Part shown: piece after piece, positions 16,281 through 25,262 of the stretch | Layout: each line of letters opens with the position of its first letter | How positions within the stretch are numbered: the first letter of the stretch is position 1 | Assembly (NCBI GenBank): GCA_035495315.1 | Contig: DATJGF010000113.1 | Span: 1-52,781 of the forward strand | Origin: DATJGF01 sp035495315 | GTDB lineage: Bacteria; Verrucomicrobiota; Verrucomicrobiia; Limisphaerales; UBA8199 | DNA length: 52,781 bases | Reading direction: 5' to 3' | Notes under the pieces: generated by a model | The model's input: only the letters and a program-made list of their open reading frames with translations | The model's database searches: none | What the model was told of the DNA's origin: nothing | Position numbers and translations under genes: made by a program

Positions 16281-19200
16281 TCATCTGACCTGCACCCGGA
16301 AATATTGCGAGCTCAGCGCCGGTGTAATCGGATAAGGCGATATCGCTGCCGACACATTGGTGTAAGGTCCGGTCGGGCTCCCAGCCGATTGCAGCGTGCC
16401 CTCGGACCAAATGAGTTGCAGCTCGCTTCCTGATCTCGAAATGACGAGACTTATCGGTGGCGGATTGGTCAACGTGATGTAATTCGCGCGCGTCAGCACG
16501 TTGCTGCCCATCGGACCTGACACTGTCAGTTTGACGGTATTGGTACCGACCCCCAAGTAAGTGTGCTGCAGATTGCCCCCCCCAGAGTTAGTCGTTGAGT
16601 TATCACCAAAATCCCAGAACCAGTTGGTAATGGTTCCAGTCGAATTATCAGTGAACAGGACGGTTAGCGGCCAGCTGCCGGCTGTCGGAGTTGCACTGAA
16701 ATCCGCAACAGGAACGATCGCTGCGGTGCCGGTCACCGTATTGGTCGAGTTCCCGCCATCGCTGGTCAAAACCACCGCGTTGCTGAAACTGCCCACGCTG
16801 CCTGGCGCAAAGGCAATCACCAGGTTGGTCGCGCTCGCAGGAGGGAGTCGAAACGGGGTTCCGGAAACGATGGTGAAAGGGCCGGTCCCAACAGCCGCAA
16901 CCCCATTCGTGAGCGTCGCGCCACCCGAATTGGTCAGCAGGAAACTGGCTTGGGCGTTTGCACCAACCGCGAGTGTCCCGAAATCAAGCCGTAAAGGTGA
17001 AACCGTCAGATGTGCTCCATTTACCGCAGTCCCGGTCACCGCATTGGTGCTGTTTCCGCCATTGCTGGCGAAAATCACCACGTTGCTGAACTGTCCTGCA
17101 GTCGTCGGAGCAAATACCACTTGAACCACACCGGTTTGACCTGCCGGTATCGTGAAGGGACTGCCGCCGTTGAGCCTGAATGGTGACGTTGTGCTGGCGT
17201 TGCCGGTCAGCGTTTGTCCACCCGGATTCCCCACGCGAAAACTCTGTGTGCTGCTCTGACTGATGATCAGCGACCCGAAATCTTGCGTCGCGGGGCTGAC
17301 CGTCAACTGCGGCGGCGTCGCCGTTTGCAAGAGACCGTAAACATTTAAGCGGTTGGAGAATGTCGCCATATACACCTTCCCGTTGGCAACTGTCGGCGCA
17401 ACAAACTTGGCAAAGCTTCCCAGGGAATCTCGAGAGCTGACCATATCCGAATTCCAAAGTTCGTTCGCAATGTTCTCGGCGTTATAGGCGTGCAACGTGC
17501 CGGCGACAACCGCCTGATTTGCGTTGTTCGCCGTATTAATGGCCGCCCACACAATTCCACTTCCAGGGATATTGCCATTGGCTGATAGCGCCAGGATGCC
17601 TCCCGGCTGGCCGCTCCCTCCCTTGGTGCCACTCAGCGCAAAAGCGTTCGTCGAGCCAAATTTTCCGGCTGCCCGATCAAATTTATATTGTCGCAGCGAG
17701 TCAGATGACGCCGCCCAGATATAAGCGTAGGAGCTGCCGGAAACGTCCCACCACACAGCGCCGCCGTGAATCGAGTGTCCACCGAGCGACCAACTTTCCA
17801 CAATATTCGTATCGCTCGAGGCCTGGCTTACCCCGCCCATATTGTCTTTGTTGACCAGATACAAGACGCCAGCCTTGCCCCCCGATAACAGCAGCGGTGT
17901 CCCCGGAATCAACAAGACCCCGCCCGATCCGAGATCCGCGTCGGCACCGTTCAAACTGTTCCAGTTGTAAGGTGCAAACCAGCTCGTCAGGTTCAGTTGG
18001 CCAGCCGACGGGGTGAGCTTGAGGAAGCATTCCCCAAAATTGTTGATGCCATCAAAGGAGCCGTTACCTGTTGTGATGTAAACATTCCCATTGGCATCAG
18101 CGGCTGGTCCCTGGTTACTCATCCACACGCCGGCGGCTGATCCGCTCGGCGTCGCATTGAATGAAGCCGGTGGTTGAAGCAGGTTCGATGTATTATACCC
18201 CACCACCCAACCGTGGTACGGACCCCAATCGCAATGCGAAGCCCACGTGATATAAACATAACCGTTGGCTAACAGCAGACCGGGTCGTTGGTTTTGTTTG
18301 TAGGGATCAAAGGAAACTCCGTTGTTTGCCGCGATCACTACAGGGCTGTTCGGCCGCTCCAGCCCAGTCGCCACGTCCAACGCATGCAGACGTTGAATAT
18401 AACTGGTCCCCGATTCCTTCGTCCGCACCACCAGATAGAGTGTCCCGGTAGCTGGATCGATCACCGGCGTGCCGACAATCCCCATATTGCCCGAAAAATC
18501 TTTGTAATTGCCGCCGCATGCCCCGGTCATGTCGGTATTGCGCGGGGCGACGATGTTGGGCGGATTTATGAAACTGGCCGTCCAGTAAGGACTGGTTACT
18601 GACGCATCATCGGCATCATATGCATAAATCGTGTCGTTGACCGTTGCGACAATCACGACGTTATGGGTGCCTTTGCCCGTGATGTTGACGTTCGTCATTA
18701 TTAACGGCTGCGCGTAGATCTGATCATCGACCGGCCGCGTATGCACCAGCCCGAATTGATTCGTGTTAACGTTCAAAGCCGTCAACACACTCTCCTGCAA
18801 ATTCGCCCCAGTCCGCGCATTGTCGTTATGCTGTGTCAGCACCGCCACGACCCCGGAACTCGGCGGATTGGTCGTCAGCGTTTTAAAACTTTGCGGCGGT
18901 GCCGCCCAAACGGTCCCGGCAACATTTGCCGCCGCCGCCGTAAAGTAGTACGTCGTGTTGGAGGAGAGCCCAAAGACCGTTTGCGCAAATGCTGCCGGCT
19001 GGGCGCCCAGGCTCACACTCTGCGACCAGTTGCCCGACGTCGTCCCGCCATCGGTGGGCCCGTAATATAGCGTCACCACCGGGATGTCGTTCCCGGTATC
19101 CAGGATCTGCCCGTTGAGCGTCGCGCTGGAGGTTTGGACCTGTGTTGCCGGTAAATTGGCGATGGATGCGACAGTGATTGGTTGCGTAGTGAAACTCAAG

Positions 19201-20663
19201 GAAGGGGCAGCCCAACTGGTCCCGACGGAATTGGTCCCCGCCGCCCTAAAATAATAAGTCGTGTTCGGCGCAAGACCGGTCACGGTGGTTGAAAATGCAC
19301 CCGATGCGGCTCCGAGAAAGATAATTTCGCTCCAGTTGGCCGGATTGCTGCCACCGTCTGTTGTTCCATAGTAGATCGTCACCAATGGGGCCTGGCCGCC
19401 CGTGTCTAGTACCTGGCCATTCAAGGTGGCGCTTGTGGTCTGAACGCCAGTCGCTGGCAGATTGGTTATCACGGCCAGGGCCGGTACAAAAACCGTAATC
19501 GTTGCGCTATTGGTTACAGAACCATTACTGTTGCTCGCGACCACTGCTACGCGGCTGTAGGTGCTGTCAATCGGCGGCGTGGTGTAGGTCCTGCCAGACG
19601 CGCCGCTAACCATTACCCCATTCGTATACCACGTATATCCGATGCTGCCCGAGCCTTCGGCTACTGCCAGAAAAGTCGCTCCCGACCCTGCCGGTGCCAT
19701 CGTATTTGTCAATGGTACCGTTACGATGGGCAGGCTCGCTGGCGTATAAACCAGAAAATTGTCCCATGCATCAATCCCTCCATCCTGAAACGCGCGCAAC
19801 GCCGGCCAGACAGCGTTGGTTTTTGCTATGTCCTGCCCCGAATTATTTCGAAGGGTTGAAAAGGTAACGGTGTTTGCCCCGGGGGTCAGCCCGTCCGCGC
19901 CGTAATCATAAAAGGCACAAGCCGCATTATAATTTCCAGATGCACCAGATATATTCGTCAGGCTTACCTCGAATTTATACCAATGCCCGACAACGGTCGT
20001 GAGATTCCCCAATGTATTCTCCAGGATCGCATTGCCCGTTCGATATTGTTCTCGCAACGATAAACTCGTCGAGCTCTGGGGAACGAACCTAAAACTCTCA
20101 AAGGCCACGCCTGGGTTATTGTTCAGTCCATTATTGTTCACGTTCAAGATCCCGAGCTGGACCTTATCGCCGCTGATCTGCCCATTCGCTTTGACCAGGG
20201 TGGATATAATGATCGCTGCGCCATTAGTCGAAAAGTCCCAGCTGCCGCTGTTGTAGGTCGCTGTGGTATCCGACGATTGAAAAACGCTTATGGCCCCGCC
20301 ACCACCTGCGCCCGCCAAAGGGCTTTGCACAAATGCGTAATTGCCACCATTATTTCCTGCGCTGTCATTCCAGGAATTAAAATGATTCGCGTATTGTCCG
20401 GCGGATTGGAAATCTACGAAGGCGGTTTGCGCCAGTGTCTGCAATGTACTGCAGAGCCCAAGCGTCGGAATTACGAACAGTGCGGCGCTGCGAAAAACTG
20501 CGGAGCGGACTTTCCAAATAGAGACCGGGAGAGGGATTGGTTTTCCATGGTGTTGGTTTAACGCGCGCCAATCGGTGGGTGTCCGGCCCGCAGTGCAAGA
20601 TGCGCCTGTCAGATGAAAGCAAGGCCAGCAACCCCTGATCTCGCCGGTTAACTGACGTACCAT
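16281..20663 (-). CDS. Giant secreted multidomain protein: Fn3-like pair, PQQ-like propeller, HYDIN-like repeats, PKD
   Basis: A 1460-residue protein. ATG at 20663 is supported by a promoter 20-50 bp upstream, but leaves about 50 residues before the export segment (SAALFVIPTLGLCSTLQTLAQ). In order: a beta-sandwich domain (FVDFQSAGQYANHFNSW on); an Ig-like stretch; two near-identical fibronectin-like repeats starting LPATGVQTTSATLNG and LPATQVQTSSATLNG (about 400-600); a PQQ-enzyme-like beta-propeller (about 610-1110, NDTIYAYDADD, IVGTPVIDPATGTLYLV); two choice-of-anchor-D/HYDIN-like repeats (LTVSPATQDFGSL and LTVSPLRLDFGTL, about 1115-1315); a PKD domain (WFWDFGDNSTTNSGG); and the C-terminal module ending YFRVQVR. 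It is likely a cell-surface adhesion or binding protein. No catalytic site is evident. Confidence 0.85.
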   Translation of the reverse strand: MVRQLTGEIRGCWPCFHLTGASCTAGRTPTDWRALNQHHGKPIPLPVSIWKVRSAVFRSAALFVIPTLGLCSTLQTLAQTAFVDFQSAGQYANHFNSWNDSAGNNGGNYAFVQSPLAGAGGGGAISVFQSSDTTATYNSGSWDFSTNGAAIIISTLVKANGQISGDKVQLGILNVNNNGLNNNPGVAFESFRFVPQSSTSLSLREQYRTGNAILENTLGNLTTVVGHWYKFEVSLTNISGASGNYNAACAFYDYGADGLTPGANTVTFSTLRNNSGQDIAKTNAVWPALRAFQDGGIDAWDNFLVYTPASLPIVTVPLTNTMAPAGSGATFLAVAEGSGSIGYTWYTNGVMVSGASGRTYTTPPIDSTYSRVAVVASNSNGSVTNSATITVFVPALAVITNLPATGVQTTSATLNGQVLDTGGQAPLVTIYYGTTDGGSNPANWSEIIFLGAASGAFSTTVTGLAPNTTYYFRAAGTNSVGTSWAAPSLSFTTQPITVASIANLPATQVQTSSATLNGQILDTGNDIPVVTLYYGPTDGGTTSGNWSQSVSLGAQPAAFAQTVFGLSSNTTYYFTAAAANVAGTVWAAPPQSFKTLTTNPPSSGVVAVLTQHNDNARTGANLQESVLTALNVNTNQFGLVHTRPVDDQIYAQPLIMTNVNITGKGTHNVVIVATVNDTIYAYDADDASVTSPYWTASFINPPNIVAPRNTDMTGACGGNYKDFSGNMGIVGTPVIDPATGTLYLVVRTKESGTSYIQRLHALDVATGLERPNSPVVIAANNGVSFDPYKQNQRPGLLLANGYVYITWASHCDWGPYHGWVVGYNTSNLLQPPASFNATPSGSAAGVWMSNQGPAADANGNVYITTGNGSFDGINNFGECFLKLTPSAGQLNLTSWFAPYNWNSLNGADADLGSGGVLLIPGTPLLLSGGKAGVLYLVNKDNMGGVSQASSDTNIVESWSLGGHSIHGGAVWWDVSGSSYAYIWAASSDSLRQYKFDRAAGKFGSTNAFALSGTKGGSGQPGGILALSANGNIPGSGIVWAAINTANNANQAVVAGTLHAYNAENIANELWNSDMVSSRDSLGSFAKFVAPTVANGKVYMATFSNRLNVYGLLQTATPPQLTVSPATQDFGSLIISQSSTQSFRVGNPGGQTLTGNASTTSPFRLNGGSPFTIPAGQTGVVQVVFAPTTAGQFSNVVIFASNGGNSTNAVTGTAVNGAHLTVSPLRLDFGTLAVGANAQASFLLTNSGGATLTNGVAAVGTGPFTIVSGTPFRLPPASATNLVIAFAPGSVGSFSNAVVLTSDGGNSTNTVTGTAAIVPVADFSATPTAGSWPLTVLFTDNSTGTITNWFWDFGDNSTTNSGGGNLQHTYLGVGTNTVKLTVSGPMGSNVLTRANYITLTNPPPISLVISRSGSELQLIWSEGTLQSAGSPTGPYTNVSAAISPYPITPALSSQYFRVQVR

Positions 20664-20684
20664 ATCGACAAGAGAACCAAATTG

Positions 20685-20712
20685 ACTATATCAGCATTTC
20701 TGAATGTGTCAA
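20685..20712 (-). promoter_or_regulatory. Promoter of the giant secreted-protein gene
   Basis: On the minus strand: TTGACA (20712-20707), a 16-bp spacer and TATAGT (20690-20685). Predicted transcription start is near 20678, 15 nt before ATG 20663. Both boxes are near consensus. Confidence 0.6.
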
Positions 20713-20841
20713 ACACAATTCCTATCCGTACTTTTTCCCTTCGCCGAGGAGCCTGCTTGATTTGCCCCATTTTACCGCGCTTTTTATGCCCCTGGGCATA
20801 GTCTAAGGGAAACTCCCCGGCAACCAAAATGTCGTCACCAT

Positions 20842-20869
20842 TTGCACGATCAGAGATGAGTCTTATAAT
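20842..20869 (+). promoter_or_regulatory. Promoter of the proteasome operon, placed for a leaderless transcript
   Basis: TTGCAC (20842-20847), a 16-bp spacer and a perfect TATAAT (20864-20869). The GTG start at 20876 is 7 nt after the -10 box, the expected first transcribed base, and no Shine-Dalgarno sequence is visible. Together with the divergent promoter at 20685-20712 this explains most of the 212-bp gap. Confidence 0.6.
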
Positions 20870-20875
20870 GAGCAT

Positions 20876-22570
20876 GTGAGCAAGTTACAGAAAGGTCGGT
20901 CAGAGCCGGGAGGCGCTGGACGAGAGCCTGAATCATTTCCACCCCACGAGCCCGCTTGGCAAGAGCAGCACGACGAGAAAATTTCGGCCCTCCAGATCCT
21001 GGATCGCGTGAAGCTTGAACTCGCCACCGAAGGCAGCGCCCCTTCGATGTCGCTCCTCCGCCATCGGATTGTCGAAATGGAAGAGTTGCAGGACCAGGCG
21101 CGGACTGCGGTTGAAAAACTCAGCGAGGCGGTGGAAAAGCTGCGCGCTCCGGCGTTGCGGTTGGGGACCCTGCTGCAGAAGCTCGCCAATGGGCGAGCAC
21201 TGGTCTGCGTCAATGGCACTGAATATGTCTGCAATCTGGATCCTGCTTTGCCTGAGGCTTCCTTGGAAACCGGCACGCGCGTCTTGCTCAACGAAGCCTT
21301 CGCGGTAACGGATGCCTTTGGCTTCGATACGAACGGCCCTGTCGTACGGATTACGGAATTGTTGCCCGACGGCCGTCTGCGCGTCGGCAATGAAACCGGA
21401 ATTTCCGACGCCATCGTCGTTCGGTCGTCGCTCCTTTCTAAAGAGAAGCTGAAGCCCGGTCTGGACCTTCGACTGGATACCCAGCAACGCGTTGCCGTTG
21501 AAATCATCGGTGGCAGCAAGCGGCTGGATTGGGCCGCGACCCGCGTCGAACCAGTGCCGTGGAGCGCTATTGGCGGCCAGCAGGAAGCTGTGCAAGGTAT
21601 CCGGGATTGCATCGAGTTGCCGTTTCTCCACGCGCGCTTGTTTGAACGGTTTCAGCATCCGGTTCCCAAAGGGTTCCTCCTGTATGGCCCGCCGGGTTGC
21701 GGCAAAACGCTTCTAGGTAAAGCGACCGCGCACAACCTGCGGCTGCAACTTCGCGAAGAAACCGGTCAGGACCGGCAGGAATTCTTCCTCAGCGTGAAAG
21801 GCCCCGAAATCCTCAATATGTGGTTGGGCGAATCGGAGCGGCAAGTCCGCGATTTATTTGCGCAGTGCCGTGAAAAGGCCGCCGAAGGCCATCTCGCCTT
21901 TTTGTTTATCGATGAAGCCGAGTCGATCCTCGGCACGCGCCATGCCGTGCGACTGGGCAGCAATATTCTTTCGACATTAGTTCCTATGTTCTGCGCCGAG
22001 ATGGACGGTTTGGAGCCATTGCAGAATGTCGTGGTCATTCTTGCCTCCAATCGCGCCGACCTTATTGACCCCGCGATTCTGCGCCCAGGCCGCATTGATC
22101 GCAAAATCCGCGTCCGCCGACCCGACAAAGGAGCCGCGCGTGAGATCTATCGCATCTACCTGACCGAAGATCTACCCTTGGCGGAATCGCGGGACGCCCT
22201 GGTCGATGCCATCGTCGAAGCCCATTACGCTCACACGGAAGATAACCGCTTTTTGGATATCACCTTCCGGAGTGGGCGGCACGATTACTTGTATCGCAGC
22301 GACCTCGGCAGCGGCGCTATCATCGCCGCCATCGTCGAGCGCGCCAAGGAATCCGCCATCAAACGCTCTATCAGTTCCAAGGCTGAAGCGCCAATCGCCG
22401 TCGAGGACTTGCTCGAGGCGCTGGCTCGCGAATACCGCGAAAACGAGCTCTTCCCACCAAGCGATATCACAGAGGATTGGCTGAAGCTGACCGACTTCGA
22501 CCCATCCAATGTCGTTCGGTTGTCGCCTTACCGCTCCAGTGAGCGCGGCCAGTCGTGTGCGGCCGTTTAA
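20876..22570 (+). CDS. arc: ARC/Mpa-type proteasomal AAA ring ATPase
   Basis: A 564-residue protein that unfolds tagged proteins and threads them into the 20S proteasome. An N-terminal coiled coil (about 58-100, RHRIVEMEELQDQARTAVEK) would grip the Pup-like tag. Two OB-type domains follow (about 105-215), then the AAA module: GPPGCGKT (271-278, Walker A), FLFIDEAES (Asp346-Glu347, Walker B) and LRPGRIDRKIRV (arginine finger and sensor region). The start is GTG. The C-terminus is GQSCAAV, so the GQYL docking tail of mycobacterial Mpa is missing; docking must differ. Dop starts 39 bp downstream. Annotation as a cell-division AAA protein (Cdc48/FtsH type) is excluded by the OB domains and context. 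Confidence 0.93.
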   Translation: MSKLQKGRSEPGGAGREPESFPPHEPAWQEQHDEKISALQILDRVKLELATEGSAPSMSLLRHRIVEMEELQDQARTAVEKLSEAVEKLRAPALRLGTLLQKLANGRALVCVNGTEYVCNLDPALPEASLETGTRVLLNEAFAVTDAFGFDTNGPVVRITELLPDGRLRVGNETGISDAIVVRSSLLSKEKLKPGLDLRLDTQQRVAVEIIGGSKRLDWAATRVEPVPWSAIGGQQEAVQGIRDCIELPFLHARLFERFQHPVPKGFLLYGPPGCGKTLLGKATAHNLRLQLREETGQDRQEFFLSVKGPEILNMWLGESERQVRDLFAQCREKAAEGHLAFLFIDEAESILGTRHAVRLGSNILSTLVPMFCAEMDGLEPLQNVVVILASNRADLIDPAILRPGRIDRKIRVRRPDKGAAREIYRIYLTEDLPLAESRDALVDAIVEAHYAHTEDNRFLDITFRSGRHDYLYRSDLGSGAIIAAIVERAKESAIKRSISSKAEAPIAVEDLLEALAREYRENELFPPSDITEDWLKLTDFDPSNVVRLSPYRSSERGQSCAAV

Positions 22571-22609
22571 GCCATTCGATTTAGCCGAACCGGACGCACA
22601 CTCGCCATC

Positions 22610-24166
22610 ATGCAGGAACCAGTCGAAATCCAATTCGGCACTGAGACAGAGTTTGGCATCAGCCGGGAACGCTCCGAGGGCCTCGATGTCGTCGCCGAGG
22701 CGATTGCCCTGGTGGGTGCAGCTACAGCTCCGGGCGTCCGCCGCCGCTGGGATTACCGCTGTGAAGATCCGCATTGCGATGCGCGCGGCTTCCGAGTCAA
22801 AGAGCTGATGCAGGATCGGGACGAGGCAAACTACTTTGCCCAGGATGCCCATCGTCGCCTTTCTGCTGACGCAATTCACAGTGACCTGGTGTTGCGCAAC
22901 GGGGCCCGCTTCTACAATGACCATTCCCACCCCGAATACAGCACCCCCGAGTGTTCCTCCCTGCTGGAGCAGCTCCAGCAGGATTATTGCGGTGATCAGC
23001 TCCTGATGGAATGCGTCCGGAACCTCAACCAGGATTCCGACAATCCGGTGCGGCTTTACAAAAACAACACCGATTTCTGCGGCCACAGCTATGGGTGCCA
23101 TGAAAATTACCTCCTGCCGCGTCGCCTGCCTTGGGAAGAGCTCAGCGATGGGATTACCGCTTTCCTCGTCACCCGCCAAATCATGTGCGGCGCCGGCAAG
23201 TTCGGCTGGGAAGACGAGGACAAATTCCTCGGCCCGGGCTTTCAGATCGCGCAGCGAAGCGACTTCTTTTTCGAGCTGCAAAGCATCGACACGATGCAAC
23301 GCCGTCCCATTGTTAATACCCGCGATGAACCGCATGCCAATCGGCAGCTTTACCGGCGCTTTCATGTTATTCTGGGTGATTCGAATCTGTCCCTGTACTC
23401 CACCTACTTGAAGATTGGGACGACAGCGCTGGTCTTGCAGGCTTTGCTCAACGGCCTGCCGGCTAAACGCGTGCCCCATTTGGCCGACCCGCTCCAGGCC
23501 CTCAAAAGCATCTCACGCGACGCAACGTGGAAATGGCCTTGCGCCGCCGACGATGGCAGTGAGACTACTGCACTGCGTATTCAGCGCCAGTACCTCACTC
23601 TAGCCCGCGAGTTTTGTCCTAACCTCCTCAGCGAATGGGTGAACTTGATGGACGCCTGGGAGGCGGTCTTGAACGACCTCGAACAAGACCCGCTCAGCAC
23701 TGCCGACCGGCTCGATTGGTCCGCGAAATACAGCCTGATCGACCAATTTCGCCGCGCCGAAAGCCTCGCTGCCGATGATCCCTGGTTGCTTAGCCTCGAT
23801 TTGTCCTATCACCTCCTGGACCAGCAGCAGGGTCTCTTTTATGGCTTGATGGATCAAGGTGTCCTCAAGTTACCTTACCCGCTTGCCGAGATTACCGCCC
23901 ACTGCCTCTGCCCGCCCTCAACCACTCGCGCCGCCGTTCGTGGCCGCTGTATCGAGAAGTTCGGAGCCAGCGTTCAGGCCGCCCAATGGGATCACGTTCT
24001 GTTGCGCGGCAGTCAGGGCACGATTAAGGTAGACCTGTGCAATCTGTTCGATCCGCAAAAGATTAAACAAAGTCTCGACGTGATTAACTCTGCCCGAACC
24101 GTCGACGATTTGCTTCGTCTGGACTTTGTCAGCCTGAGCAATGGATTTAATTACGCTTATGTCTGA
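22610..24166 (+). CDS. dop: Dop-type deamidase/depupylase of the Pup/UBact system
   Basis: A 518-residue protein of the carboxylate-amine-ligase fold. GTETEFGI (10-17) holds the Mg/ATP-binding glutamates. NGARFYNDHSHPEYSTPE carries Asp104, matching the catalytic Asp of Dop in its N-D-H-x-H-P-E-Y-S context; PafA ligases read LDVGSHPEY there. RWDYRCEDPHCDARGF (46-61) matches the Dop-specific loop region. KNNTDFCGHSYGCHENYL, INTRDEPHA-like VNTRDEPHA and LKIGTTALVL are conserved in the family. It should deamidate the C-terminal Gln of the modifier to Glu and remove the modifier from substrates. The gene overlaps the modifier gene by 8 nt. Confidence 0.92.
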   Translation: MQEPVEIQFGTETEFGISRERSEGLDVVAEAIALVGAATAPGVRRRWDYRCEDPHCDARGFRVKELMQDRDEANYFAQDAHRRLSADAIHSDLVLRNGARFYNDHSHPEYSTPECSSLLEQLQQDYCGDQLLMECVRNLNQDSDNPVRLYKNNTDFCGHSYGCHENYLLPRRLPWEELSDGITAFLVTRQIMCGAGKFGWEDEDKFLGPGFQIAQRSDFFFELQSIDTMQRRPIVNTRDEPHANRQLYRRFHVILGDSNLSLYSTYLKIGTTALVLQALLNGLPAKRVPHLADPLQALKSISRDATWKWPCAADDGSETTALRIQRQYLTLAREFCPNLLSEWVNLMDAWEAVLNDLEQDPLSTADRLDWSAKYSLIDQFRRAESLAADDPWLLSLDLSYHLLDQQQGLFYGLMDQGVLKLPYPLAEITAHCLCPPSTTRAAVRGRCIEKFGASVQAAQWDHVLLRGSQGTIKVDLCNLFDPQKIKQSLDVINSARTVDDLLRLDFVSLSNGFNYAYV

Positions 24167-24332
24167 TCGCATTCAAAAACCACGACTCCCTGTCCCAGCC
24201 CCCGGCGGCGGTGGCGGCGAAGGCCCCAGCGCGCCCAAGGTGGAGAAACCCAATACCGAAGAGCTCCTCAAACGCATGCGCAAAGTCGATCCCGACCAGG
24301 CCAGACGCTACCGACAACGGACGGGTCAATGA
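24159..24332 (+). CDS. ubact: UBact/Pup-like protein modifier
   Basis: A 57-residue, strongly charged, probably disordered peptide: MSDRIQKPRLPVPAP, a glycine run (GGGGGEG), then KVEKPNTEELLKRMRKVDPDQ and the C-terminus RRYRQRTGQ. The order ARC-Dop-small peptide-PrcB and the RQR(S/T)G(E/Q) end match UBact, the Pup relative reported in several Gram-negative phyla, rather than actinobacterial Pup ending in GGQ. The terminal Gln means Dop deamidation is needed to expose a Glu for isopeptide ligation to lysines. ATG 24159 is preferred; an in-frame ATG at 24141 lies inside dop and would add six hydrophobic residues (MDLITL). Its stop overlaps the prcB start as ATGA (24329-24332). Confidence 0.93.
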   Translation: MSDRIQKPRLPVPAPGGGGGEGPSAPKVEKPNTEELLKRMRKVDPDQARRYRQRTGQ

Positions 24333-25087
24333 GCGGCGATTTCCTGGCCCTGCTCGAAAAGAACTCCGTCCCCAGCGTCACCGCACCCATGGCAGCCCCG
24401 ATGGCGCTCGAGGCGACGACGGTCTTTGCTTTCCATTGCTCCGAAGGTGTCATTATCGGCGGTGATCACCGTGCTACCGCAGGCCACATCATTTTTTCGG
24501 ACAAAACCGAGAAAATCCTCGAATTGGATTCCCATTCCCTCATGGCGATCGCCGGTGTCCCCGCTGCTGCCTTCGAAATGGCCCGTACATTGCAGACCGC
24601 GTTCGAGTTTTACCGGCGCAGTCAACTGCAGCGCATGAGTTTGCCCGCCAAAATCCGCTCTCTCTCGCGGCTCCTCCGTGAAAACCTGCCCGCGACTCTT
24701 CAGGGAGTCGGTGCAGTCACTCCCATCTTTGCCGGCGTCGAGACCAACGAAGCCAATGCCAAACCGGTCATTTTCTTCTACGACCCACTCGGGGCGCATT
24801 TTGAGGCGGCTGCGTTTGCCGGCTCAGGTTCCGGCACTCCTGCCATTAAGAGTGTGTTGCACTACCTTGAGACGTGGGGAAAACCGCGCCCGGCCGATAT
24901 GACGTTGGCGCAGGCCGCCGTGCTCGCCAACCGCTTGCTGATCACCGCCGCGGAATTTGACACCGCTACCGGTGGCGTCGACCCTGCCAATGGAGATTTT
25001 GCCACGATCAAGCTGCTCTCGAAACAAGGTACCCGCACGTTGTCGAACGATGAACAAGAGCAGTATTGGAAAGCCGCCCACGGCTGA
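24329..25087 (+). CDS. prcB: 20S proteasome beta subunit
   Basis: A 252-residue Ntn-hydrolase. A 29-residue propeptide (ending MALEA) precedes Thr30, the N-terminal nucleophile after self-cleavage (A-TTVFAF). Counting from it, Asp17 is Asp46 (GGDHRATAG), Lys33 is Lys62 (DKTEKI), and the GSGSG loop (165-169) supplies the Ser129-region. The full catalytic set is therefore present and the enzyme should be an active peptidase. It assembles as the two inner heptameric rings with PrcA. The residue before Thr1 is Ala instead of the usual Gly. The start overlaps the modifier's stop by 4 nt. Confidence 0.94.
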   Translation: MSGDFLALLEKNSVPSVTAPMAAPMALEATTVFAFHCSEGVIIGGDHRATAGHIIFSDKTEKILELDSHSLMAIAGVPAAAFEMARTLQTAFEFYRRSQLQRMSLPAKIRSLSRLLRENLPATLQGVGAVTPIFAGVETNEANAKPVIFFYDPLGAHFEAAAFAGSGSGTPAIKSVLHYLETWGKPRPADMTLAQAAVLANRLLITAAEFDTATGGVDPANGDFATIKLLSKQGTRTLSNDEQEQYWKAAHG

Positions 25088-25090
25088 TCT

Positions 25091-25111
25091 CAAATCCGAA
25101 ACTCGAAATTC
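25091..25111. repeat. Short heptamer array after prcB
   Basis: Three imperfect 7-mers in a row, CAAATCC-GAAACTC-GAAATTC, directly after the prcB stop. They resemble the five-unit heptamer array at 52232-52266. Confidence 0.45.
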
Positions 25112-25150
25112 GATGTGGCGAAGCACAAAAACAAAGAACCTACATGAAAT

Positions 25151-25235
25151 GTAGGAGACGACGTAAGGAGACTCTGATTAGGGGCGATCGTCGGAAAATC
25201 GGAGCGAATCTGAGTCGCCTTACGTCGTCTCCTAC
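25151..25235. repeat. Paired REP-like palindrome between prcB and prcA
   Basis: The left arm 25151-25174 begins GTAGGAGACGACGTAAGG and continues AGACTC. The right arm 25212-25235 is its reverse complement with one mismatch, and the arms are separated by 37 bp. A short hairpin (CCTACAT-GAA-ATGTAGG, 25139-25155) overlaps the left arm. A half-copy lies at 8694-8713. It fills most of the 175-bp gap, the only substantial gap inside the proteasome operon. Confidence 0.85.
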
Positions 25236-25262
25236 ACGGTTCGTGGACCAGGCCTATTTCCT

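Noticed and set aside
22172..23479. 435-codon open frame on the minus strand across arc and dop
   Set aside because: Antisense to two well-conserved genes; its translation has no recognisable domain and reflects codon-bias shadowing in GC-rich DNA.
24141..24158. Earlier ATG for the UBact-like peptide
   Set aside because: Adds MDLITL inside dop; ATG 24159 gives the usual polar N-terminus and the tight 8-nt overlap.
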